Part shown: positions 37,218-45,292 of the stretch, one piece after another
Layout: each line of letters opens with the position of its first letter
Numbering within the stretch: the first letter of the stretch is position 1
Assembly (NCBI RefSeq): GCF_022096995.1
Contig: NZ_JACXGQ010000001.1
Location: 372,001-436,000 of the forward strand
DNA length: 64,000 nucleotides
Origin: Yoonia sp. I 8.24
GTDB lineage: Bacteria > Pseudomonadota > Alphaproteobacteria > Rhodobacterales > Rhodobacteraceae
Direction: 5' to 3'
Program-made: the position numbers and the translations under genes
Notes under the pieces: model-generated
Told to the model about the DNA's origin: nothing
What the model saw: the letters and a program-made list of their open reading frames with translations, nothing else
Database searches by the model: none

Positions 37218-37952
37218 ATGGGGAATTCACAATGCTGGAAAGACGTCTATCACAAGCTAGCCAGCGACGTATCCGCAGGCCAATTTGACGTTGGCAAAAA
37301 ACTTCCGTCGCAAACGGCTCTTGCGACGCGGTATCAAACCGGGCGCCATGCGATCCGGCGCGCGCTTGAACGATTGGGTAACGAAGGGGTTATCTCATCG
37401 CGACAAGGGAAAGCGGCGGTTGTGGTTGGCCAGTCAATCACTTACCAAATCGACGCGAAAACCCGTTTCGCATCTCGGTTAAGAGAAGCTGGCTTTGACG
37501 TGCGTGTCGCAGCGCTGCGCCTGCTTGCCTCCAAAGGCATCGATCCGCGGCTCGCAAAAATGCTTAACCTTAACCCCCGTGACAAAGTCGGGTTTGCTGA
37601 GCTTTTGCATCATGTGAATGGTGTGCCGACAACGCTCGGTCGGCACTATTTCAACACCCACATGTTCCCCGATATTATCGCCGCGATTTCGGCAACCTCC
37701 CCCTCTGTGCCCGAGGCTTTTCGCCGGATTGGTGTCAGCGATTACGCGCGGCGTTCCACCATTATCGAAGTTCGCCTGCCGACGGCCTACGAGGCGCTCA
37801 CGCTTGAGATACCGCCCACACAGCCTGTGCTCGAACTTTTGGGACAAAATGTGGATGCTCAAAACGCCACTGTCGAAGTAACCGAGGCCGTGGTGCGGAC
37901 AGATACAGTGAAATTGATGGTCGAGAACAACCAAGTTGGCCACTTGGTGTGA
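37218..37952 (+). CDS. GntR/UTRA (HutC-PhnF type) transcriptional regulator
   Basis: 244 aa from the ATG at 37218, with AAGGAGA 8 nt before; an earlier ATG at 37185 has no such site. The winged helix is WKDVYHKLASDVSAGQFDVGKKLPSQTALATRYQTGRHAIRRALERLGNEGVI (about 7-60). The rest is a UTRA ligand domain (RLREAGFDVRVA, LHHVNGVPTTLGRHYF, EVRLPTAYEALTLEIP, QPVLELLGQNVDAQNATVEVTEAVVR). PhnF-type members sense phosphonates or phosphate esters. It precedes the ABC and phosphoesterase genes by 112 bp in the same direction and is probably their repressor. Confidence 0.88.
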   Translation: MGNSQCWKDVYHKLASDVSAGQFDVGKKLPSQTALATRYQTGRHAIRRALERLGNEGVISSRQGKAAVVVGQSITYQIDAKTRFASRLREAGFDVRVAALRLLASKGIDPRLAKMLNLNPRDKVGFAELLHHVNGVPTTLGRHYFNTHMFPDIIAAISATSPSVPEAFRRIGVSDYARRSTIIEVRLPTAYEALTLEIPPTQPVLELLGQNVDAQNATVEVTEAVVRTDTVKLMVENNQVGHLV

Positions 37953-38064
37953 AACCTTCGTGACGATGCCGCCAATACGACCGGCCGTCAAATATCTGTA
38001 ACACCCAGTTGGTTTGGATGCGGGCAAGCGCAAACCTTACACGTCAACACTCGGAGACAAATAC

Positions 38065-39339
38065 ATGCTACGCTTTACTTTTGCGGCGACGGCGGCAACG
38101 CTGGCGTTTGCCACCGTGGCCGAAGCCCAGGTCACAATCACTTGCCTGACTAACGCGGGCCATTTGACACGCCAGCACGAACCGCTGATGGCTGAATTCA
38201 ACGCCATGCAGGACGATATTATCGTCGAATATGCGGCCCCCGCCCAGAACTATGGCGATACGCATCTTAAGCTGTTCCGCGGGTCCGCGACCAACACGCT
38301 GCCAGATTGTGCATTCCAAGCATATAACCAATTGCCATCACTGGCGCGCGCTTTGGCTGAACGTGGCCAAATCGTCGACATGGCCACGCTGATCGAAGCT
38401 GAAGGCGCGGGCTGGGCGGAAGAAAACTACTCTGACGCGATGCTTGATTTGGGTCGTGTGGACGGCGCGCAATACGGAATGCCGTTCAACGCCTCTGTGA
38501 TCCAATGGTACTACAACGCTGATTTGTTCGTGCAGGCTGGCCTTGACCCAGACAACTTCCCGACCGATTGGGACGGCCTTTTTGATGCGGCCAAGAAAAT
38601 CGACGCATTAGATGAAGACATCTTGCCAATGTTCATGTGGCTCATCAACGGCGATGACTGGGGTTTCCAGACGCTGATCTTGCAACAAGGTGGGCGCATG
38701 ATGTCCGCCGATGGTCAATCCGTTGCCTTTGACGAAAACGACCACGCGCTTGAGGCCATGCGAATGGCGCTGCGTTTGCACGAAGAGGGCGGCCTGCGCA
38801 CCGACTTGGACCGCGAAACACAGTTTGCCGCGTTCACAGAAGGTCGCATGGGCATGTGGGGTCTTTCCCCCGCGGGTGCCCGCAACATGCAAGAACGTGT
38901 GGGCGAACAGTTCGATCTGCGCTCGCACCCGTTCACGGTCTGGAACGATGAGGACGGCAAGCTACCAACAGGCGGCAACGCTGCGATCATTACGACGCAA
39001 GATCCCGAAAAAATCGCTGCCGTATGGGAATACATCAAGTTTGTGACAGGTCCACGCGGTCAACAGATCACGGCTGAAATCACAGGCTATTTGCCAACCA
39101 ACCGTCAGGTGCTGGGCACTGACTATATGGGTGATTTCTACGCGGCCAACCCATATTACGCGACACCAGTTCTTCAGTATGATCGCGCGGGCCCATGGTC
39201 TGGCTACCCAGGGACGCAATCAGAAAAGATCTGGCGCGAACAAGCTTCGACAATCCGCGCAGTGATGGAAGGTGAGATAACACCAGAAGAAGGTGCCACT
39301 CAGCTCAAAGACATCGCTGAGGAACTGATGACGCGCTAA
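38065..39339 (+). CDS. ABC transporter substrate-binding protein (UgpB/COG1653 type)
   Basis: 424 aa from the ATG at 38065 with CGGAGA before it. Signal peptide FTFAATAATLAFATVAEA, mature start QVTITCLTNAGHL. The fold is that of family 1 binding proteins (YNADLFVQAGLDPDNFPTDWDGLFDAAKKI, AAFTEGRMGMWGLSPAGARN, YLPTNRQVLGTDYMGDFYAANPYYATPVLQYDRAGPWSGYPG). The last block resembles the glycerol-3-phosphate binding protein. A hairpin after the stop (39354-39380) should favour this gene over the rest of the operon. Confidence 0.9.
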   Translation: MLRFTFAATAATLAFATVAEAQVTITCLTNAGHLTRQHEPLMAEFNAMQDDIIVEYAAPAQNYGDTHLKLFRGSATNTLPDCAFQAYNQLPSLARALAERGQIVDMATLIEAEGAGWAEENYSDAMLDLGRVDGAQYGMPFNASVIQWYYNADLFVQAGLDPDNFPTDWDGLFDAAKKIDALDEDILPMFMWLINGDDWGFQTLILQQGGRMMSADGQSVAFDENDHALEAMRMALRLHEEGGLRTDLDRETQFAAFTEGRMGMWGLSPAGARNMQERVGEQFDLRSHPFTVWNDEDGKLPTGGNAAIITTQDPEKIAAVWEYIKFVTGPRGQQITAEITGYLPTNRQVLGTDYMGDFYAANPYYATPVLQYDRAGPWSGYPGTQSEKIWREQASTIRAVMEGEITPEEGATQLKDIAEELMTR

Positions 39340-39353
39340 GCGCCCATCCCTTT

Positions 39354-39380
39354 GCCCCGCGCCGCGAAATGGCGCGGGGC
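39354..39380 (+). terminator. Attenuating hairpin between binding-protein and ATPase genes
   Basis: GCCCCGCGCC (39354-39363) pairs perfectly with GGCGCGGGGC (39371-39380) across a 7-nt loop, then TTCTCTT. It starts 14 nt after the binding-protein stop. Such stems after the first gene of an ABC operon commonly raise binding-protein mRNA above that of the membrane genes. Confidence 0.65.
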
Positions 39381-39403
39381 TTCTCTTGTCGAATGGTATA
39401 AAA

Positions 39404-40597
39404 ATGGCGCAGCTCACCTTAAAAAACATCAAGAAATCCTTCGGTGACACCTCGGTTCTTCACGGTATCTCACTGGATGTGATGGATGGGGAGTTCATAT
39501 CGCTTGTTGGGCAATCAGGGTGTGGAAAATCGACCTTGCTGCGCATCATTGCAGGTCTCGAACAGCCCGATAGTGGGGATGTGCTGATCGACGGAAAATC
39601 GATGTTGGATGCAGCGCCAAAAGATCGCAACATCGCGATGGTGTTCCAAGATTACGCGCTTTATCCGCATATGAGCGTTGGCGAAAACATGGCGATGCCA
39701 CTAGTGATGGCAAAACTGCCGCTCTATGCGCGTTTGCCAGTGATGCGCAGGATTACCCCTGCCGGTCGTAACGCCCAGCCCGAAATTAGGGCCGGTGTTG
39801 AAAAAGTCGCCAAACAATTGCGTATTGATCATCTGCTAGACCGCAAACCTGCTCAGCTTTCGGGGGGGCAGCGTCAGCGGGTGGCCCTTGGCCGCGCATT
39901 GGTACGCGACCCGCAGACGTTTCTCATGGATGAGCCTTTGTCGAACCTTGACGCGAAGCTTCGGGTGCAGGTCCGCACTGAGATCACTGAATTGCACGCA
40001 AGTTCTGGCCTCACCTTTGTTTACGTGACCCATGACCAAGTCGAGGCGATGACAATGTCAAGCCGCGTCGCGCTTTTGCAAACGGGCCGCCTGCTGCAAG
40101 TTGGGACGCCAAATGACCTTTTTGCCGATCCTGATACCTTGGATGTCGCCCAGTTCATTGGCAGTCCAGAGATCAACATCACGGTCGGCGAAAGCCAAAA
40201 CGGCCAAGTGATCATTGGCGAGACAGCGCTGCCAATTGCCCTGAACACCACTGGCCCCATCCAAATCGGGATACGGCCAGAGACAATCTGCATTCCCAAT
40301 GTGTCCGGCTTGGTAGCAGCGCATAGGGCGGCGCACGGCCATACGTTGAAATTTGAAAAGCGCCTCGTCGAGGATCTCGGCCCCGAAATTCTTATTCATG
40401 GCGCATTTGCCCATGCGCCCGAAAACATCGTGCGCATTCGTGCACAAAAGAGCGACACCTACAGCGGCGTTGACACATTTGCGCAGGGCAACACGCTGGA
40501 TGTGAAGTTAAATCTAAACCAGCTTCTGTTCTTTGGGGCGGATGGGCAACGTCTGCGCCCTGACTTTTCCACGGCCAAGCGGGCGGAGACGGTATAG
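39404..40597 (+). CDS. ABC transporter ATP-binding protein (UgpC/MalK type)
   Basis: 397 aa from the ATG at 39404. Walker A VGQSGCGKST (about 36-45), Q-loop VFQDYALYPH, signature LSGGQRQRVALGRALV, Walker B FLMDEPLSNLDAKL and H-loop VYVTHDQVEAMTM are present, followed by a TOBE-type regulatory domain to the end. There is an insertion of about 15 residues (LPVMRRITPAGRNAQ) before the signature, seen in a subgroup of alphaproteobacterial MalK-like ATPases. Its stop overlaps the GTG of the first permease (TAGTG). Confidence 0.93.
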   Translation: MAQLTLKNIKKSFGDTSVLHGISLDVMDGEFISLVGQSGCGKSTLLRIIAGLEQPDSGDVLIDGKSMLDAAPKDRNIAMVFQDYALYPHMSVGENMAMPLVMAKLPLYARLPVMRRITPAGRNAQPEIRAGVEKVAKQLRIDHLLDRKPAQLSGGQRQRVALGRALVRDPQTFLMDEPLSNLDAKLRVQVRTEITELHASSGLTFVYVTHDQVEAMTMSSRVALLQTGRLLQVGTPNDLFADPDTLDVAQFIGSPEINITVGESQNGQVIIGETALPIALNTTGPIQIGIRPETICIPNVSGLVAAHRAAHGHTLKFEKRLVEDLGPEILIHGAFAHAPENIVRIRAQKSDTYSGVDTFAQGNTLDVKLNLNQLLFFGADGQRLRPDFSTAKRAETV

Positions 40598-41484
40598 TGG
40601 CTGTTTCCAAACTTCAGCGCGCGCAAACGCGGCTCGCCTACCTTTTGATATTGCCAGCGACCTTGCTGATCCTTGCGATTTATATCATCCCGATCATCTT
40701 TGTTTTTCTGGGCAGTCTCACCGACTATACGCTGGTACGCGACGACTACGCGTTTGTCGGCTTTGAGAACTATCAAAAGATGTTCGAAGACGAGGCCTTT
40801 GCCAACGCTTTGAACAACACCTTCTTCTACGCGCTCATGTTTTTGCCGGGCGCTTTCATCATCAGCCTTGTCATCGCAATTGCTATCCAAGAGCAAAAGC
40901 AATTCCGATCGGTTTTGGAGGTGCTCTATTTCCTGCCAGTGACCTCAACGCTTGCGGCAATGGCGTTGGTCTGGTCGGCATTGATGGATAGTGGCCAAGG
41001 GGTGATCAACAATACCCTTCAAACCCTTGGCCTCGCGCGGGTCAATTGGTTTGGCAATGAAGATGTCGTGCTGGTTTCGCTGGCGATCATTTCGCTATGG
41101 TCGGTCATCGGGTTTAATATGGTGCTGTTTCTTGCAGGGCTGACCGCCATTCCCAAAAACCTCTACGAGGCAGCGGCGGTTGATGGTGCGGACCATCCGC
41201 TCGACAAGTTTTTTCGGGTTACTTGGCCGATGCTAGGACCGACGGCAATGTTCGTCGCGGTGACCAGTTCGATCACGGCCTTCAAACTCTTTGATACCGT
41301 CGCGATCCTCACACAAGGCGGACCGGACCGTGCCTCTGAAGTGTTTCTCTACCTCGCGTTTCTAGAGGGGTTTGAATATTTCAACATGGGGTATTCGGCG
41401 GCACTTTCGCTCTTTTTCCTTGGAATCATCCTCCTTTTTGCGCTGGTCCAAGCGCTGTTCTCTGACCGCAACGTACAGTATTGA
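40597..41484 (+). CDS. ABC transporter permease (UgpA type)
   Basis: 295 aa with a GTG start overlapping the ATPase stop. Six hydrophobic helices, starting LAYLLILPATLLILAIYIIPIIFVF, typical of MalF/UgpA permeases. The ATPase-coupling EAA loop is seen as YEAAAVDGADHPLDKFFRVTWPMLGP, and GGPDRASEVFLYLAFLEGFEYFNMGYSAALS is the usual end region. It is followed after 3 nt by the second permease gene. Confidence 0.92.
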   Translation: MAVSKLQRAQTRLAYLLILPATLLILAIYIIPIIFVFLGSLTDYTLVRDDYAFVGFENYQKMFEDEAFANALNNTFFYALMFLPGAFIISLVIAIAIQEQKQFRSVLEVLYFLPVTSTLAAMALVWSALMDSGQGVINNTLQTLGLARVNWFGNEDVVLVSLAIISLWSVIGFNMVLFLAGLTAIPKNLYEAAAVDGADHPLDKFFRVTWPMLGPTAMFVAVTSSITAFKLFDTVAILTQGGPDRASEVFLYLAFLEGFEYFNMGYSAALSLFFLGIILLFALVQALFSDRNVQY

Positions 41485-41487
41485 GCC

Positions 41488-42363
41488 ATGGCAGATATAT
41501 CATCCCCTTCCTCAGTCCCAACATGGTTTGATCGGATCAAACCCAAATCCTTCGGGCGCTTCGTGACGACGGTGCTGCTTTTCATTGGCGCCTGGATCAT
41601 GGTGTTTCCGTTTATCTGGATGATCTCATCCAGTCTGAAACCAACAGACGAAGTTTACGACGCGGATTTCTCGCTCATACCGCGAACCTTCAAAGGGTTT
41701 GAAAACTACTATGCGGTGATCTTTGATCAGCCCTATCTGATCTTTTTGATGAACAGCATGATCGTTTGTACGGGCATACTGGTAATCCAGCTTCTGACGG
41801 CGATCCCGGCCGCTTACGCGCTGGCAAAGCTAAAATTTCGTGGATCCACCATTCTGTTTGGCACCGTCATTGCGGCGATCACCATTCCTATCAATGTGAC
41901 CTCGATCCCACTTTATATCGGGCTTGTGCGTGTCGGACTGCTGGATACATATTTCGCGATGATGTTCCCCTTCATCGTGTCGGTCTTTGCAATCTTCTTG
42001 TTTCGCCAATTCTTTCGCAGCTTCCCAGACAGCATCATTCAGGCCGCACGCGTGGACGGTTTTTCTGAGATTGAGATCATTTTACGTCTGATCTTGCCAG
42101 CCGCAGTGCCGGCCATCGCGGCGTTCAGCGTGTTCAGCTTTGTGGCCCATTGGAATGATCTCTATTGGCCGCTTATCGTCGTCCAAAGCCAAGACAAAAT
42201 GACAGCCACGCTGTCGATGATGCAATACCAATCGATGTTCGACACGGACTATGGGCTAACATATGCCTCTGCCACCGTTGTGACAGCGCCGATGGTTATC
42301 GCGTTCCTCTTTGCCCGCAGGTTGTTCATCCGCGGCATCACCATGACTGGAGTAAAAGGCTAA
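41488..42363 (+). CDS. ABC transporter permease (UgpE type)
   Basis: 291 aa, six helices. MVFPFIWMISSSLKPTDEVYDADFSLIP and NSMIVCTGILVIQLLTAIPAAYALAKLKFRG are MalG/UgpE hallmarks. The EAA loop reads IIQAARVDGFSEIEIILRLILPAAVPAIAAF, and the end is RRLFIRGITMTGVKG, the family terminal motif. Its stop overlaps the ATG of the phosphoesterase gene (TAATG), a strong sign that hydrolysis is tied to uptake. Confidence 0.93.
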   Translation: MADISSPSSVPTWFDRIKPKSFGRFVTTVLLFIGAWIMVFPFIWMISSSLKPTDEVYDADFSLIPRTFKGFENYYAVIFDQPYLIFLMNSMIVCTGILVIQLLTAIPAAYALAKLKFRGSTILFGTVIAAITIPINVTSIPLYIGLVRVGLLDTYFAMMFPFIVSVFAIFLFRQFFRSFPDSIIQAARVDGFSEIEIILRLILPAAVPAIAAFSVFSFVAHWNDLYWPLIVVQSQDKMTATLSMMQYQSMFDTDYGLTYASATVVTAPMVIAFLFARRLFIRGITMTGVKG

Positions 42364-43205
42364 TGCTTAAATTCGTTGTTCTCGCTGATATTCACCTCGT
42401 CCCAGAAAACCAATTGAGCCATGGGCTCGACACGCTTGACCGTTTGGAACAGGCCGTTGCCTACGTCAACGATGTCCATGCTGACGCTGATTTTGTAATC
42501 TTTGCCGGTGATCTTGCGGATCATGGGGAACCAGCGGCTTATGAGCGTTTCAAGACCGCAATCGCGCCGCTCACACCGAATGTTCACTTGACGCTTGGCA
42601 ATCACGACCACCGGCCAACATTTCTTGACGTTATGGGCGCAGATCAAGCACATCCCGAGACAGGCTGTATCGATCATGTCATCGACGCAGGCGGGCACCG
42701 GGTGATTGTTCTGGACACATCTGACCCTGAACTCCGCGGGGCCGGACGTTTGGAGGCGTCTCAGATTGATTGGCTCAAGGCGCGCCTTGATGAAGCCCCT
42801 GACACCCCTGTTGTCATTGTTCTTCACCACAACATCACAACGTTTAACGTGCAGACCGACTATATCATCCTAGAAGACAACGCGGTTTTTGCCGATGCCG
42901 TTCTAAGCCACGCGCATGTCCGCCAAGTCATTTCTGGGCATGTGCACATGACAACGGCGGGCAATTTCAAGGGCGTGCCGTTTTGTACCTTTGCGGGCGC
43001 ACACTATAATATCGAACCGATGGCGACTGCACGTTCTGGCCCCGTACCGGAAGAATGTGCAGGTTATGTCAGCCCCGTGCCCCGGCGCGAAGGGCCGGGC
43101 CAGCTCGCCGTTGTTTTGTGCAACGATGAGAGCGTTGTGGTCCACATGGAGAACTTTCTCGACCGGCACCTCACGCTTGCTCCGGATCTCTTTGCTTGGT
43201 CTTGA
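42363..43205 (+). CDS. Calcineurin-type metallophosphoesterase, GpdQ/CpdA-like
   Basis: 280 aa. Metal ligands are visible as D9 and H11 (LADIH), D50 (FAGDLADHG), N80 and H81 (LGNHDH), H156 (VLHHN), H193 and H195 (SGHVH). The spacing is nearly the same as I recall for the glycerophosphodiesterase GpdQ (274 aa), but cyclic-nucleotide phosphodiesterases of the CpdA group share it. No signal peptide, so it acts in the cytoplasm. Given the UgpB-like binding protein and PhnF-like regulator in the same unit, cleavage of an imported phosphodiester (for example glycerophosphocholine-like) is the most likely role. Confidence 0.88.
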   Translation: MLKFVVLADIHLVPENQLSHGLDTLDRLEQAVAYVNDVHADADFVIFAGDLADHGEPAAYERFKTAIAPLTPNVHLTLGNHDHRPTFLDVMGADQAHPETGCIDHVIDAGGHRVIVLDTSDPELRGAGRLEASQIDWLKARLDEAPDTPVVIVLHHNITTFNVQTDYIILEDNAVFADAVLSHAHVRQVISGHVHMTTAGNFKGVPFCTFAGAHYNIEPMATARSGPVPEECAGYVSPVPRREGPGQLAVVLCNDESVVVHMENFLDRHLTLAPDLFAWS

Positions 43206-43274
43206 GCAGTTAAACCGCGTCAACCAGCAGAGCAAAAATTTCGCGGCGAAGCATGAATTTGATTTGTAGATTTG

Positions 43275-44471
43275 CTAGGTTTGCGCCTGAAACACGGCGC
43301 TAACCTCGGCCCGGATAATCCGAGCGATCTGCGCGCAATCATCCAAATCAAAGGTCAGAGGCAAACGCATATCAATGATCCCGGCCAAAATGCGGTCGGT
43401 TGCGGGCATCGGGGTGCTTGGGGCGTAGCGCCAGCTGTCGTAGCGCGACGTGAACCCTGCAGGCTCTGCCCCGCCGAACCATTTGAGTTCAACCCCACGC
43501 TGCGCACAGCGCATGATCACGTCTGCCACGGCGGGCGCGGACCAATCGAGCAGCAAGAACTGGAAAGATGAGGCGACATAACCTTCGGCGCTGGGGCGCG
43601 TGATCAATCGTAAGCCGGGGGTATCAACCAGCCCCGCCTCAACTGCGGTATAGCGTGCATTCCAGCGTGCCGCTTGCGTGGCCAAATCCCGTAGCTGCGG
43701 TCGCAAGATCGCCGCACGCAGGTTATCCATCCGCCCCGAGATATTCGGCGTTTCATATTTAATCTGCGCGAATGTCTCGGCTGGCGGCGCGGCGCGGTGC
43801 CGTTCAAACAGCATATAGCTGCCTGACAGCATAATGGCCCGCGCCATGCCTTCGGCGTCATCAGAGATCAGCAAACCGCCCTCGCCCGAGTTGATATGTT
43901 TGTAGGTCTGCGTTGAATAGCAGCCAAACTTGCCCCAGCGCCCGCTTGGCACACCATCCCATTGAGCGCCCATCGTATGGGCGCAATCTTCGATCACTGT
44001 CACACCTGCCGCATTGCACATCGCCATAAGTCGTCGCATATCGCAAATATGCCCGCGCATATGGCTGAGCAAGAGCACCTTGGCCTGATCCAATTTGCCC
44101 GCAAGATCATCCAGATCAATCACCAAATCCTCGGTCACGCCAACATAGATTGGCACGCCGCCCACCGCAGCAATCGCACCGGGCACAGGGGCCAAAGTAA
44201 AGGCATTGGTCAACACCTGATCGCCATGTTGCACACCGCACGCACGCAGCGCTGTTGTCATCGCATACCCGCCAGAGGCCACGGCCAAACAAAATTGCGC
44301 ACCCGTGCTTGCCGCGAATTCTTCTTCGAGTAAGGCCGCTTCGGCGATTTCCCCGTCGACGGTATTATAACGGTGCAAGCGCCCGTGCTGCATTACAGCG
44401 TTTGCTGCCGCAATACCCGCCTCTGGAATAGGCTCTTGTTGGGTGAAACTGCCGGTGAAATTCTCTGTCAT
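43275..44471 (-). CDS. DegT/DnrJ/EryC1/StrS family aminotransferase
   Basis: 398 aa. PLP-fold blocks: ASGGYAMTTALRACGV (cofactor phosphate cradle), VIEDCAHTMGAQWDGVPSG with D162, and the Schiff-base lysine K191 in YSTQTYKHINSGEGG. The family converts keto sugars to amino sugars for surface polysaccharides or antibiotics, though some act on other cyclic ketones. No polysaccharide gene cluster surrounds it. It follows gph by 38 nt on the same strand and converges on the phosphoesterase gene. Substrate unknown. Confidence 0.88.
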   Translation of the reverse strand: MTENFTGSFTQQEPIPEAGIAAANAVMQHGRLHRYNTVDGEIAEAALLEEEFAASTGAQFCLAVASGGYAMTTALRACGVQHGDQVLTNAFTLAPVPGAIAAVGGVPIYVGVTEDLVIDLDDLAGKLDQAKVLLLSHMRGHICDMRRLMAMCNAAGVTVIEDCAHTMGAQWDGVPSGRWGKFGCYSTQTYKHINSGEGGLLISDDAEGMARAIMLSGSYMLFERHRAAPPAETFAQIKYETPNISGRMDNLRAAILRPQLRDLATQAARWNARYTAVEAGLVDTPGLRLITRPSAEGYVASSFQFLLLDWSAPAVADVIMRCAQRGVELKWFGGAEPAGFTSRYDSWRYAPSTPMPATDRILAGIIDMRLPLTFDLDDCAQIARIIRAEVSAVFQAQT

Positions 44472-44509
44472 AGGCTGGGCTTGTCCTTGAATTATTTGCG
44501 TGCTGGCCG

Positions 44510-45169
44510 TTAGCCGATCAACCGCGCCACGGTTTCTGAAAGTTGTGCATAATCACTGATGATGGCCTCTGGGGCCAAAGCGGCCACATCGCCGCCGGGC
44601 CCAAAGTCAACCAAGATCGACGGCACGCCCGCGTTGCGCGATGTATCACGGTCAGTCGCGGTATCCCCGACAAGCAGCGACCGCAAAGGATCGCCCCCTG
44701 CACGGCGAACCGCCTCAAAATGATGTTCTGGGTCGGGTTTGCGCACAGCGAGCGTATCTGCCCCGATCAACGAGGCAAACGCATCACGCACCCCCAACCG
44801 GGTCAGCAGGGTTTCGGCTAGGGCTTCTGGTTTATTGGTCGCGATGCCCACGGCGTAGCCATCCGCAGATAGTGCAGCGACGGCCTCCATCGCGCCGGGG
44901 TACATGACCGTGTGGCTGTCGATGTCTTTTGCATAGGCTTCAAGCAAGATCGGATATTGCCGATTAACCTCTGCGGCGTCGATCCCATCAACCCGCGAAA
45001 ACCCGAGGTTCAACATCGCGCGCCCGCCGCGCAACGCCGTGGCAGCGTCTTGCGCCGGGTCCAAAAGATCGCCCAAGCCAAGCCCCCGAAAACACACATT
45101 CGCGGCTGCGATCAAATCGCCGCTGGTATCAGCCAGCGTCCCATCAAGGTCGAAAATCACGGTGCGCAT
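44510..45169 (-). CDS. gph: HAD hydrolase, phosphoglycolate phosphatase-like
   Basis: 219 aa. HAD motif I DLDGTLADTSGD with nucleophile D7, a helical cap, motif II GIATNKPE, motif III lysine in AVRKPDPEHHF and motif IV LVGDTATDRDTSRNAGV. This is the Gph/PGPase style enzyme that clears 2-phosphoglycolate, though other sugar phosphates are possible. It diverges from glmU with 123 bp between; on its strand TATAAC (45195-45190) is a fair -10. Confidence 0.85.
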   Translation of the reverse strand: MRTVIFDLDGTLADTSGDLIAAANVCFRGLGLGDLLDPAQDAATALRGGRAMLNLGFSRVDGIDAAEVNRQYPILLEAYAKDIDSHTVMYPGAMEAVAALSADGYAVGIATNKPEALAETLLTRLGVRDAFASLIGADTLAVRKPDPEHHFEAVRRAGGDPLRSLLVGDTATDRDTSRNAGVPSILVDFGPGGDVAALAPEAIISDYAQLSETVARLIG

Positions 45170-45189
45170 ACAGAATCCTCTAAAACTTT

Positions 45190-45217
45190 GTTATATTGAT
45201 CTGTAACGCGCTGAAAA
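45190..45217 (-). promoter_or_regulatory. Weak promoter candidate for gph
   Basis: On the minus strand TATAAC (45195-45190) is preceded at 16 nt by TTTTCA, which matches 4 of 6 consensus -35 bases. It lies about 20 bp upstream of the gph ATG, so the leader would be short. Confidence 0.3.
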
Positions 45218-45292
45218 CTGATGTGAAGCCCTCGCACCTTGTGATAATCGAAAACACCGTTAGAAGTTCGGGAAAACCAAAAAGAGGCGCGC

